Source: Phlegmacium glaucopus (taxonomy: Eukaryota; Basidiomycota; Agaricomycetes; Agaricales; Cortinariaceae). Taken from it: a DNA stretch of 64,000 nucleotides. The notes beneath the pieces were generated by a model, which saw only the letters and a list, made by a program, of their open reading frames with translations, was not told the DNA's origin and did no database searches. The DNA lies in the NCBI GenBank assembly GCA_015039465.1, contig MU130239.1:95987-159986 (forward strand), in the 5' to 3' direction. The translations under genes and the position numbers were made by a program. Shown here in pieces: positions 20,681 through 31,081 of the stretch (the first letter of the stretch is position 1; every line of letters begins with the position of its first letter).

Positions 20681-23564
20681 TTAAGACTCATCACCTCCAT
20701 GTGAACTCGCTACATCACTATTCGCATCCACCTCCTTTTCCACAGGGGCCGTAAAGCCAGACAACAAGCTAGCAGCCCCTCCACCACCACCACCACTGTT
20801 CTTCGCCTTCCATGCATGAGCCATTGCCATAAACTTGAAAGTACTAGGATTGGATTCCCTTTCATCGTCAGCAAACACCCACTCCACATCTGAAAAAAAG
20901 TTAAGGTTTAACAATACTAAAAACGTAAAGGGGAGGGATGTATGTGAACTACCTTCGACCATTTGACCAGTTTCCGGATCGACATGCCGTTTCTTCCCTC
21001 TTACAGGCATCATACCTTGTACCTTGACTACATCGTCTGGAGAGCCGTGTGATTGCTCGAAGGTCTTCCATATTTCTAAAAGAGCAACGCGCTAAAAAAA
21101 AAATTTCAAACCGAAACGCGATCAGCACCGAAAAAGAAAAAAAAGAAAAAAGGAAGAAATTCTCATACCTCTTCCTTCAAGCCCTTCGACTTGAGATCCC
21201 TATAACCTCTCTCAAATACCTGCCTTGCTAGCGACGTATCACCAGGTACCATCTTCCTCTCCTCTTCCTCGTTTTCTTCCTCTTCCTCATCACGTTCATC
21301 TCTTGGCAGAGGAATCGGCTCAGCTTCAAACAAGGCATACGATATCCACACTTTAACGTGTCCACTGAGAGAGATGAGTCTCTCGTAAAGAGAGCGTGCT
21401 GTTTCACGTTCGCCTTCCTCAATCTCGAAGTCGATGTAGGCTTTCCAGAGCAGTTCTGGCATGGATAAGGGTGACTGAGATACTGCGAGCTCGAATATGG
21501 CCCGTGTTCGTGAGAAATCTTGGAGTTGCGCTTCCAGTTCCGAAAATTTAATCCAAGCAGCTGAATTGGAGGGGTCATACTATGATAAATAACAGGGATA
21601 AGCATGCAGCGCCACAAATGTATGAAAGGTAGGCACTTACCTCCAGATATTTTTCATACAGTGTCCGCGCGCGGTCGAATTCACGAAGCTGAAGAGAGAG
21701 CTCAGTTACAACTGTAACTATGTAGATTTTGGATTAGATAACTAACCTCAACTTCGAGATCGATATAACCCTTGAAAAGGGCTTCTTTAGGACACATGCC
21801 AATGGCCGTTCCCAGTATCTTACGAGCTGATACTAACTCAAGGCGCCGAATCTCAAATTTCGCAAACATGATCCACAGTTTTGCAAAAGTGAATTGCTTG
21901 TGTGGAACCAGTGAAATTGCTGTTTGGTAGACCTGTCGTGCCCGAGGATAATCCTAAGAATATTGTTTTTGTATATTAGTAATCAAAGTTGCATAATTGG
22001 AATAGAATCTTTTACCTTTGTCTCAATTTCTTCAAATAGAGCATAATCTAACCACAAGAATATATATCGTCGCCAATGACGTTTTTCACCGCCTGGAGGT
22101 ACCTGAGCAACCGCCCGCTCATACACCTCCCGAATACGCCCAACAGCTCCATCGAGCTCATCAGAGGTAGCACCCTCTTCCTTGATATCACGATAGGTTC
22201 CTTCCTCAAGTCGAGCATAGTCGAACCATGCATCATAATTTCGTCCATCATGTGAGAGTTCCTCCTCGTATTGGATCCGACGCTTGCCCAGGACAGTATT
22301 TTCAAGACTACTCCGTGTGCCGTGTTGCTTTTCGAATTTTGTGTATGAGGCATATAACCCTGCGGACTTTGATCGAGGTATACGAGATAGAGCAAACTGC
22401 AGGTGATAATCAGCCTCGATGAACTTGAAGATTCCAAAGCTGTATATACACCTACCTTATAAATCACCCGGGCACGGTCATATTCCTTGAGCCGTGTCTC
22501 CATCTTGGCAAAAGCGCTGAAAACTGCTTGCGCTTTCTCCACTTGTTCTTCTTCGTCACCGTAGAATTCCAGCGCAGTCTGGAAAACTTCTCGGGCTTTG
22601 TCCACCCTATTCCGATCCTCTTCGTATTTACCCCACTTTACCCAGACTCGAGGTTCTGGCCTAATAGCCACCCAGCGCTCATAAATCGCACTCGCACGGT
22701 CCAATTCCTGGTATCTCTCTTCCAATTTGATATACGCTTGCCAAGCTTTGTCTTCAGGTTCCCATTGCATCCAACGCTCAAAGACTTGGCGTGCACCCGG
22801 GACGTTTTGAAGTAGTTCTTCTAGGTAAACGTATTTGTACCATAGTTGATCTACCCGAGGAAGAAGTGTGACAGCTCTGTCGAAGAGATTGCGAGCGTGT
22901 TGGACGTTGCGAGATTTGAGTTCCATTTCGGTGTAAGAGAGCCATAGTTGGTTACTTCGTGGATCGACATCGAGTGCACGTTCAAAGATTGAACGAGAAC
23001 GAGCAAATTCATTTTGGGATGCCTTTTTGCCATTTAAGTTCACAATTGTTTGAAAAAATAACTGGTTAGGCCAAAACATACCTCCCAATTAGCGTATTGA
23101 AGCCATTCCTTTCTAGATGAAATGCACCCTGTCAGGCATTGACACAAACGCCAAGTCCAAAGTAAAACTCTCACATGCTTCCTCGTGTCCTCCGAATTCT
23201 CTCTTCAAACTCCTTTCTCTTCCTTCCTCGATACTCATCAAGTTCTTCAAAATCTTCTACCCTCTGTTTAGGTGCACGAAACGCAGTCTCCTGTCGTTCT
23301 TGAGCCTAACCAAAAAAAAAATCATTCAGAGAAGACTCCATAACAAAATTCCGTTTTTTTGACAATTTACCTCTCGTAAAAGTTGCTCCGCTGTGATCTA
23401 AATAAGATCAAAGTCAGATATTGGAACATATGGTTCATAAGATCATATTTTTGACTGGCCTGGACCACAGCAGGCGCACGGTTTTTGATTCTATAATGGT
23501 TATTAGCGTCGTACTGGGTGGTGTATGGGGGGGTTATTTACCTGGGAGCACGGCCGTCCTGCAT
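20681..23564 (-). CDS. CLF1: Pre-mRNA-splicing factor CLF1 / crooked-neck (HAT-repeat protein)
   Basis: Multi-exon gene. The start is ATG at 23562-23564 (MQDGRAPR, then an intron), followed by [18 protein letters not shown] and [21 protein letters not shown], the standard N-terminus. A long series of HAT repeats follows: [93 protein letters not shown] and others, each with the W..Y...E...A R pattern. The C-terminal part has [20 protein letters not shown], then FADDE and a Gly run, and it ends GGDES. The protein is the scaffold of the NineTeen complex/spliceosome and is needed for tri-snRNP joining. Introns are short and numerous. The length is that of the family. Confidence 0.93.
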
Positions 23565-24975
23565 ATCTGGTGAAAAGTCTGATCTTAACGATCAATAAGA
23601 GAACGTATTAAAGAGGCATAAAGAGAGCTTACAGGAGAGAGTCAGCTAATCTGGGATTTGGGATGATGCGAGAGTTGGAATTACAAAAGGCTTGTGAATA
23701 AACAAAGTCAAATATTGACCTCCATTGAAAGTATCTTCTTTCAACTCCAATCATTTCATTATATATAAATAGAATACAAAGACACAAGTCTCTTTGCATG
23801 TCTGGAGCCGTTCGAAAAAGTTGACGGAGTAAAGGCTGAAGTTGAAAAACATCCGAAATAAAATAATATATTTCATTATAAAAAAGAATGAACATTTTAC
23901 TTTGCTTGCCTTGATTAGTTTTTGAAAAAAAATGGATGTAGAGAATCTGAATCTGAAGCGCTACGATGTAGTAAAGAAGAAAAAAAGGAAGGAAGATAAG
24001 GCCAGGCCCGAAGAAAAGGAAGGAGATAAATAATAAAAAAAAGTCCATGGATATGTAGTAATGAATAAAACGATTGTGTTGTAAAACCAGACCCAGCAAA
24101 GGTCAACCCGCATAAAGACAGACACTAGACCACAAGGACGGAGCAGCACCATCTGTATAATTCCGCAAAGAAAAAGAAACAGTATGATCCCAAGTACGAA
24201 AAGACATTAAGACTTCCTATTAGCCCTTTTCCCTTAACATATTGGATAGTCTACTGAAAGTCATAGCCAACAAGTCGTCAAAGATCATGTTCTGCTACCC
24301 AGGAATGTCCACAAAGATAGACAGACAGACGACAACGACGACGAGCCCTAGCATAAACACAAATAGGAAGAGAGATCCAGCGACCAGACAAGAGCCAACC
24401 CCACTTGCACAACGCATGAACAGCACGACAAAAAAAAGGACAAAAGGCGCATCCACTGAAGAAAAAAGAGATATGAAGGAAAGTGAAACCACATTCTATA
24501 AGTCATAAATAATTACATGGATTTTAATAAAGAATTTCTTCACCAAACGAAAAAAAAAGGCATCAGAAAAAAAAGTTATCACCCTTTATCGAAAAAGAAC
24601 AAGAGGTTTTTATATATATTTGCATGAATGTACGTACGCATTGTTGGAAGGGGCAGGGTTTGATATACAGGAGGGAAGGAAAAGGGACCGCGAGGAAGTG
24701 ATTCGCTTTTAGGGTCAACAAATAAGAAAGGGGAAAGAAAGTAAAAGGAAAGATGGCGATGGTCTTAGTCTTGGTATAGCGCGTTGAAACATGCGTCGTG
24801 GGTCCTGGCTGGGTGGCAGGGTGATATGGGGGTGATATGGGGGTTATAGGTGGTGATGGGTGGGTGGATGGGGTGATCTACGTTGATGAGGAAATTGTTA
24901 TTTTTATTTTCGTTTCGTTCCTTCGTTCCTTCCTTTAATTACCTATTCCTCTCTTCCCTTCCTCTAATCGAACAC
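23565..24975. other. Intergenic: CLF1 promoter and H+-ATPase 3' region
   Basis: 1.4-kb spacer between two minus-strand genes. The right half is rich in A-tracts and G-rich direct repeats (GGGTGATATGGG at about 24820-24845), likely the 3' UTR and terminator of the ATPase gene. ORFs of 60-150 codons here have low-complexity Phe/Leu/Lys composition and I treat them as chance. Confidence 0.6.
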
Positions 24976-27900
24976 TCACGCAGTAGCAACCTGCGTCCTA
25001 CTCGGATTCCTTGCAAGAGTTTGTCCAACTCTCTGGGCTTGAATACTACCAAATCTTTGCAGTTCCTCTGGTTTCATCGAAACCTTGGCTCCAAACCCAA
25101 CTTTACGAGCGGCCCTCTTGATGAACGATACACGATTCGAGTACATGGATTCGTGGATGGAGGCTGCCCGTGATTGAGTTCGTGTCATGGGTACTCCGGT
25201 AGCAGCTTCTTGAGCAACTTTACGTTCACGGCGTTGACGAAGGGCTTTGATGACAGTGGCTTTCATGGCGAATTTAATCCAGTCGAGAGGGATGAACCAG
25301 ATGATATTCTAAAAGAAGAAAAGAAAAGACAGAGTAAGTCGCACATCTAACGCATATATTCGCAATAAAGAAACATACCCAGACCCAAACGATTCCAATC
25401 CATCCACCAGAAATACCTCTGATTTTAGTGAAACCCCAATCACCATACGCCGCAATGATAGATGAGATAAGTTGTGCAATACAGAATGCCACGATAAGAG
25501 CCGTAGAAGGACGCTCCATGAAGAAGAAACTATGCGAACGAGTGACGAAGATTAAAGCTTGAGAGATGATAGCGACCTGGAGGTATACAACCATATGCAA
25601 CATGGGGTCGTCGGATTGGATGGGGAAATCAGTACTCAGTCTGACACCGAAAGTTTTATTGAAGAAGTTAGTCTCCTTGATAATGACAACCAGCGCGACG
25701 CTAGAAATAAATAAAAGACACATCAGTAACTTGAAGCAAAGAAAAATGAAGAAAACAGACGTGGAAAGAGTCAGATAAAGTCCATAAGCAATCGCAAACG
25801 AGAAAATCTCTGCAAGATCCCAACTATCCGGCGTCATAGACGGCAGCACCCTGTCCACGGAAAGCGTCATAATCGTTCCATCGTTCAACAACGCAATAAT
25901 CAGGATCATGAAAGGAGGGAAATTAAATTTGTATGCAAAGGCCAGAATCGCGAACGAAACAACAATTCGAATCGTCACCGCACAAGCATAGATCGAATAG
26001 TTCCTCATACGTTGGAAAATAACTCGGGATTGTCGGATAGCATGGACGATGGTGGAAAGACCGGGTTCAGTTAAGACGATATCAGCAGCTCCACGAGCAG
26101 CATCTGTAGCACCTTCGACAGCGATACCGACGTTGGCACGAGATAAAGCAGGAGCATCGTTAGCCCCATCACCCGTCATGGCACAAAGATGTCCCAATCC
26201 TTGCAAACGTTTCACGATCTCATACTTGTGCTCCGGGAACACACCGGCGAAACCATCAGCGTCCATGATCATCTCATCCAACGATCCATGTTTGCCTCCA
26301 GGCGCAGGTCCATCCTTCAACACCTTGGCGGGATACATGTGGTCTCCAAGTCCAAGACGACGACCCGTCTCCTTGGCGATGGCAAGTTGATCACCAGTAA
26401 CCATCTTAACGCGTACGCCAAGGGCCAAAGCATCATCGATAGTTTGTTTGGTATCCTCTCGAGGAGGGTCGTAGATGGCGAGAAGACCGATAAGTTCGAA
26501 TCCATTACCCTCAGCTTCGAAATCGTCGCCGTCAATTTCCTCGAATGCGACAGCTAAGGCACGAAGACCACGTGTGGCGTAGTCTTCGACATCCTTCTCT
26601 AGTTTGTCCTCGATTTCTTCGGTCTTGTTGCGGGTGCAAAGCTCGATAATTATACCAGTCATACCCTTGGTGACACGCTTTAGCTTTCCAGAAGCTTCCT
26701 CGCGGTAGGTAATTTCGGTACGTTTGTCGACAGGGTTGAAAGGCTTGAAGTCGAGAAGTTTGATGCCAGCACGGGCGCGAGCTGGGTCTCCAATGGCCTG
26801 GACGACGGAAGTGTCAATAGCATCCTGGTTCTCGGTACGGGAAGCGTAAGCAGCGAGGAGAATGACATCCTCCGCTGAGAAAGGTCCATATGTCTGGATG
26901 GTGTTACGGTCGATGGTAAGTTTGTTGGTGGTAAGTGTGCCGGTTTTGTCAGAGCACAAAATGGTGACACCGGCCAACTCTTCAATGGCGGTGATACGGG
27001 TGACGATGGCCTTGTATTTGGCCAGTTGTTGGGCACCAACGGCAAGAGTGACGGAAAGGACAGTGGGCATGGCGATTGGGATACCACCAATGAGGAGGAC
27101 AAGGATGTTGTCGAGACCAGTACGGTATTGGTATCGGAAACCGGCGTATAGTACCAAAATTTCTGCAATGACGAAGATACCGATAGTGACCAGGCAGAAA
27201 GAGCCGATTTGAGCAAGAATTTTCTGCAAATGACCGGTGGTATCATCGTCTTGGCCAACCAAAGAGGCAGCACGACCGAAGAAAGTGTTGGGACCGGTGG
27301 AAATGACTACACCTTCAGCTTCACCTTGTTTACAAGTGGAACCCCTGAAAAGAAGACGAGTAAAATTAGCAGGGCAGTTCCTGGGAATAAGATGACGAGG
27401 TTAAACTTACGAGAAACACTGGTCACCTGCCTTCTTAGACTGGGGAAGAGATTCACCAGTAAGAGCGGCCTGATCGATGGACACATTGATGGCTTCCGTG
27501 AGGCGACAATCGGCAGGAACGATATCACCAATTTTGAAGGAGATCATATCACCAGGAACCAAGCCTGAGGATTCGATTTCGCTCCAGCTGCCATCACGCT
27601 TGACCTTTGCTTTGGGTGCCAGAGAGTCCATGAGAGCTTTGACAGCATTACCGGCGTTGCGTTCTTCGTAGAAACCAATTGACGAGTTGATGAAGAGGAG
27701 CAGAACGATACCGACGAAATCTGGCCAATCCGGGGGCTTGTGTTGACCGTTGGAAAGAACGATAGCTACGAGGGCGGCAGCTTCCATGACCCATGACAGG
27801 GGATTCCACATAAAACTCAGGAACTAGAAAAAAAGGGAGTGTCAGAGCGAGGGCAGTGGAGTGGAGATGGGTACGTCATACCTGCAGGAAAGCATTTTGT

Positions 27901-28322
27901 TCCTCTACTTCGAGCTTGTTTGGACCGAAAAGGTCTAGACGATGGTGGGCTTCGTCTTGGCTTAGACCATTTTCGTCGCATTGTAATAGTTTAAAAACGT
28001 CGTCGATAAAGATCGTCTCTAGGTCGACTTTTTCTTTATCGTACAAGTCCTCCGCCTTCAGTTCGATCTATATATGACGAGGGGTGAGCGAAGACATTTT
28101 CAAAGTGGCTCATGATGATACGAACTGTGCCCATATCTACGAGAGCCTCTAAAGAACAATAAAAGGGTCAACGGCGCTGAAAACCTAGTAAACAAAAAAA
28201 CGCGAACTTGTGGGGCCTTCGTCTTCATGACCGAAATCTTTGTATTCTCTTTTGGTTTTCTCTGGCTCAGGACCATCTGAGTGAGTTGGGGAAGTCCCCG
28301 GCTCTTTCTGGATAGCACTCAT
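24976..28322 (-). CDS. PMA1: Plasma-membrane proton ATPase (P3A-type, PMA1)
   Basis: Starts at ATG 28320-28322 with [20 protein letters not shown]; several introns lie in the 5' third and one near the end. Visible P-type features are [19 protein letters not shown] with [10 protein letters not shown] (actuator domain), the phosphorylation site [11 protein letters not shown] (about 26950), [38 protein letters not shown] and the hinge [12 protein letters not shown] with [31 protein letters not shown] and the C-terminal membrane segments come after these. The last exon is a basic tail ending TQVATA, the regulatory R-domain of fungal pumps. The enzyme expels protons with ATP, builds the membrane potential and controls cytosolic pH. 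The length of about 1000 residues is normal. Identification is certain. Confidence 0.97.
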
Positions 28323-30116
28323 AGCTAGAGAGAGAGGGTCGAACCTGAGGGTGAAGGAGGAGGAGGAGGAGGAGGAGATGTGATTGTGAAAGGAGTAGAA
28401 CAGGAAGAAGAAAAAGCACAACTTATTTGCTTTTATTTAACCGCTACAAATCTCACGCTCCAATAGAATAGAGTGTCCGGAGTCCTAGATCAGTCACAGT
28501 CACATTAAACTCGGCACAGGTAGATGTAGGATCTTGGTCGTCAGGGTTAATCTAATTAAAATCTATACCAAACAAAGTGACAAAGTCCGAGGCGTATTTC
28601 GCTCATGACTACTTTTTTTTGCACACAACGTAAACCCACTGATAACTTAGACCAGTGGCGATTTCGTCTCCGCCTTCAGTTGACTGTCAAGTCAACAATC
28701 CTCCCCAAGGTGACCATTATTTATCAACCTCATCAAATAATGATGGCGCTAGCTGCGCCATGTGAGGGTTTGCAACGCCTCCGACCTATCCCGATATCCC
28801 CCTTCCCCCACGCTTGTCGTTTTCCAAGTCAACCACCACCACTTCATCATCATCATCATCAAGTTCAAAATCATCGAATAATAAGCAAGTACCAACGAGT
28901 ATCCTTAGTCGCAATCCCAATAAATTCAATCGATCTCCCAGCCTGGATGGAATGGACTCAGTGGAGCCAATCGGCTTAGTTCGGATGGAGCCTTTTGGAG
29001 CTCCGACCACAAGGATTTTGGAAAGAGAAGCCTATGTGCTAAGTACAAATTCCATCGGAAAAGGAGGTGGTGCAAAACCTTGGCAACAAACCTATGTATA
29101 TGAATCTTGGCCCCTCAGAAATTTTGATACACATATGCAAGGTGAGGACATTAAGATTTTTTTGCTTGTCGCGCGGGAACAACCGGATGACCCCACCCTC
29201 CTTTCATAATACAAAATTACATAGGTCATTGCACATATGTAAACAATTTTGATTCCGCAGTTTTAGGAAACCTCAAAGTTGTGTGGCACTTTCATGGATC
29301 AACTCACTTCCGTGCCCAAGAACAAACAACATCGTGTAGAACACCCCCCCCCCTCATCTGTAGCCGATCTGCGCAGAAAGCCAAGGTTTGGAAGGTTTGC
29401 ACTAAAGATGGTAAATTCTGATTTGAGCTTGGCAAAAGAACATCAACGTAAAAGGCCTTGATATATCCAGAGATAGGATACTTCGTTTCGAAAGAACGCC
29501 ATTGAATACGAGTACAATTTTTGATAGATCGAGCATCGCAGTTGAAAACATATAAGTTAGATGGGTGACAAATATTAAATTCTAAAAAGAGTCAGGCTGG
29601 CTACGGGAGACTACATATAAGTAGGGCATAATCCCGTGGTGATTATGGATATAACACATATATAGTACAATTCAAGAAGCGAGGTCTTGTTTGACCTCGG
29701 AAAGGGCTGCCTGCGCTCATTTATAACCAGAATACATGAGGGCACCTGCAGATGTATGTATATATACTTCCCGCGACAAGAAAAGGTAACTTTTGATAAG
29801 ACCGAGGTGCCACCGCAATTATAGAGTAAACGCCGCCGCTCTGACGGAGAACACGAGTGGAGCTTTGATTCGAGGGAACATATGCCAAGTGAAAAGAGTA
29901 CAGTCTTCTAAAGCCTGGTACAAGTATAGTAAGTGACCATACAAAAAAGTAATATCTTACAATCATGAAAATGTATCTACGTATGCATAGTTCTGCCGAT
30001 TTAGATTTAATATATTTCCTGTATTAAACAATTGCAATATGGAGGAAGAGAGGGAGAAGAAAAAAAGGACAAACATCTTTACAAAAACCTCAACGTCAAC
30101 ACCCCATCAAGGAACC
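28323..30116. other. Intergenic: ATPase promoter, a weak plus-strand ORF, 3' flank of RAD6 gene
   Basis: The GAGGAG run at about 28355-28378 and AT-rich sequence upstream of 28322 belong to the 5' UTR/promoter of the proton pump. A weak ORF (28814-29209) is listed separately. Beyond it I see only short chance ORFs up to the RAD6-type gene. Confidence 0.5.
28814..29209 (+). CDS. Hypothetical protein, Ser/Thr-rich N-terminus
   Basis: 131-codon ORF with a Thr/Ser run from TCATCATC repeats at the start, then a non-repetitive part (SILSRNPNKFNRSPSLDGMD, AKPWQQTYVYESWPLRNF). The second half looks more protein-like than chance, but there is no family match and no intron structure. The ORF is divergent from the proton pump, about 490 bp from its start. 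It might be a real small gene or a remnant. Confidence 0.25.
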   Translation: MSFSKSTTTTSSSSSSSSKSSNNKQVPTSILSRNPNKFNRSPSLDGMDSVEPIGLVRMEPFGAPTTRILEREAYVLSTNSIGKGGGAKPWQQTYVYESWPLRNFDTHMQGEDIKIFLLVAREQPDDPTLLS

Positions 30117-30804
30117 TCAAACACTCATCCTTTCCACATTCCCATCACCCTCCGCATTCTCATCACCAACATCCATCGCACTTCCTTGCTCCGCCATTTC
30201 CTCAGGATCCAACCAACTCTCCTCGACCGTCACCTTCACCCTCCTAACATACTCCTTCATGTTCTCTCTATACAGCTGCGCCGCCTCCGCATTAGCCGGA
30301 CTATTGGGATTGGGATCATGCAACAAGCTCTGTATACTCGTCAAAATGGCTGCTACATCGTAAGTGGGACTCCATCGGTTTTGAAGGATGTCCAGACAAA
30401 GTTCGCCATTGGCGTAGACGTTGGGGTGGAACATCCGAGAGAGGAATTTGACGGTGGGAGGTTTGTTAGGGTATGATTCGTCGAATGTTAGGAGAAGCTT
30501 GAAAGTGCCGTCTTCGAAGGGGGTGTCGCCTGGGTGGTGGTGGTGGTGGTGGTGGTGGTGGTGGGTTCAGAAGGTTCAGAGAAAGCAAAAAAGAAATGGG
30601 GTTCACCGACCTGGACCAAATATGACGGCGTTCCAAAGCATGATGTTGTCAGGCAGCGGGCTCCCTGATATCCCACCAGGAGGGTCCGATGACAGCCTCT
30701 TGAAATCTCGAATTAGACGTTTTTTACAATTGGTAGACTAAACATAAGCATCCATATCAGGACTTGTTCTTTCATTAACCGCCCAAAAAAAAAGGACTCA
30801 CCAT
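30117..30804 (-). CDS. RAD6: Ubiquitin-conjugating enzyme E2, RAD6/UBC2 type
   Basis: Coding exons fit at 30804-30802 (ATG alone), 30737-30611 and 30529-30117, giving 180 codons plus stop. After Met the protein reads [39 protein letters not shown], then FGPG and [20 protein letters not shown]. Next come [19 protein letters not shown] with the active-site Cys, [17 protein letters not shown], and a C-terminal extension with acidic residues ending VERMSV. These blocks are diagnostic of RAD6, which ubiquitinates PCNA with RAD18 and histone H2B with BRE1. Yeast RAD6 also has an acidic tail. A (CCA)n microsatellite sits directly before the second intron's acceptor. Isolating the ATG in its own exon is unusual but gives the exact family N-terminus. 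A 93-codon ORF overlaps the start in another frame. Confidence 0.93.
30532..30564. repeat. (GGT/CCA)n microsatellite, ~10-11 copies
   Basis: Uninterrupted GGT repeats on the plus strand. On the coding (minus) strand this is a CCA run that replaces the pyrimidine tract immediately before the CAG acceptor of the last RAD6-type intron. Confidence 0.95.
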
Positions 30805-31081
30805 CTCGTTTCAGTAGTCGTAAAGCAAAGATAAAAGCCTCAAGTCCTAGGTCTTGTGCGGATAATGTATATTGTATGCCACAAAACTCATGTCCTCCAC
30901 AAGGCGTTTGTTTGGTTCCTTGTTGTCCTTTGACTCCAGGAACTAGCAGAGACAAAGCCACATCAACGACACCGTTCATAGTTTCATCCGATGACCATGT
31001 AGTTGGGTGAACTAGGTCAGGGTACTCATGATCTCGCAATGTTGATCGAACAGTGTTCAAGGATAGTGGGTCATTCATCAT
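30803..31081 (-). other. Upstream ORF overlapping the RAD6-type start codon
   Basis: An open frame starting MMNDPLSLNTVRSTLRDHEY runs about 93 codons up to the exon-1 donor of the RAD6-type gene. Splicing at that donor would put it out of frame (stop soon after). The first dozen residues resemble the usual start of fungal chorismate mutases (DPLxLxxIRxxL), but the rest does not. It may be a leader ORF that limits translation, part of another gene, or chance. Confidence 0.3.

Noticed and set aside
23629..24152. Phe/Leu-rich ORFs between CLF1 and the proton ATPase
   Set aside because: They arise from A/T-rich tracts in the probable 3' UTR of the ATPase gene.
26680..27273. 197-codon ORF overlapping the proton ATPase in another frame
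   Set aside because: It is a shadow of a highly conserved, codon-biased gene; composition is Pro/Ser/Leu-rich with no motif.
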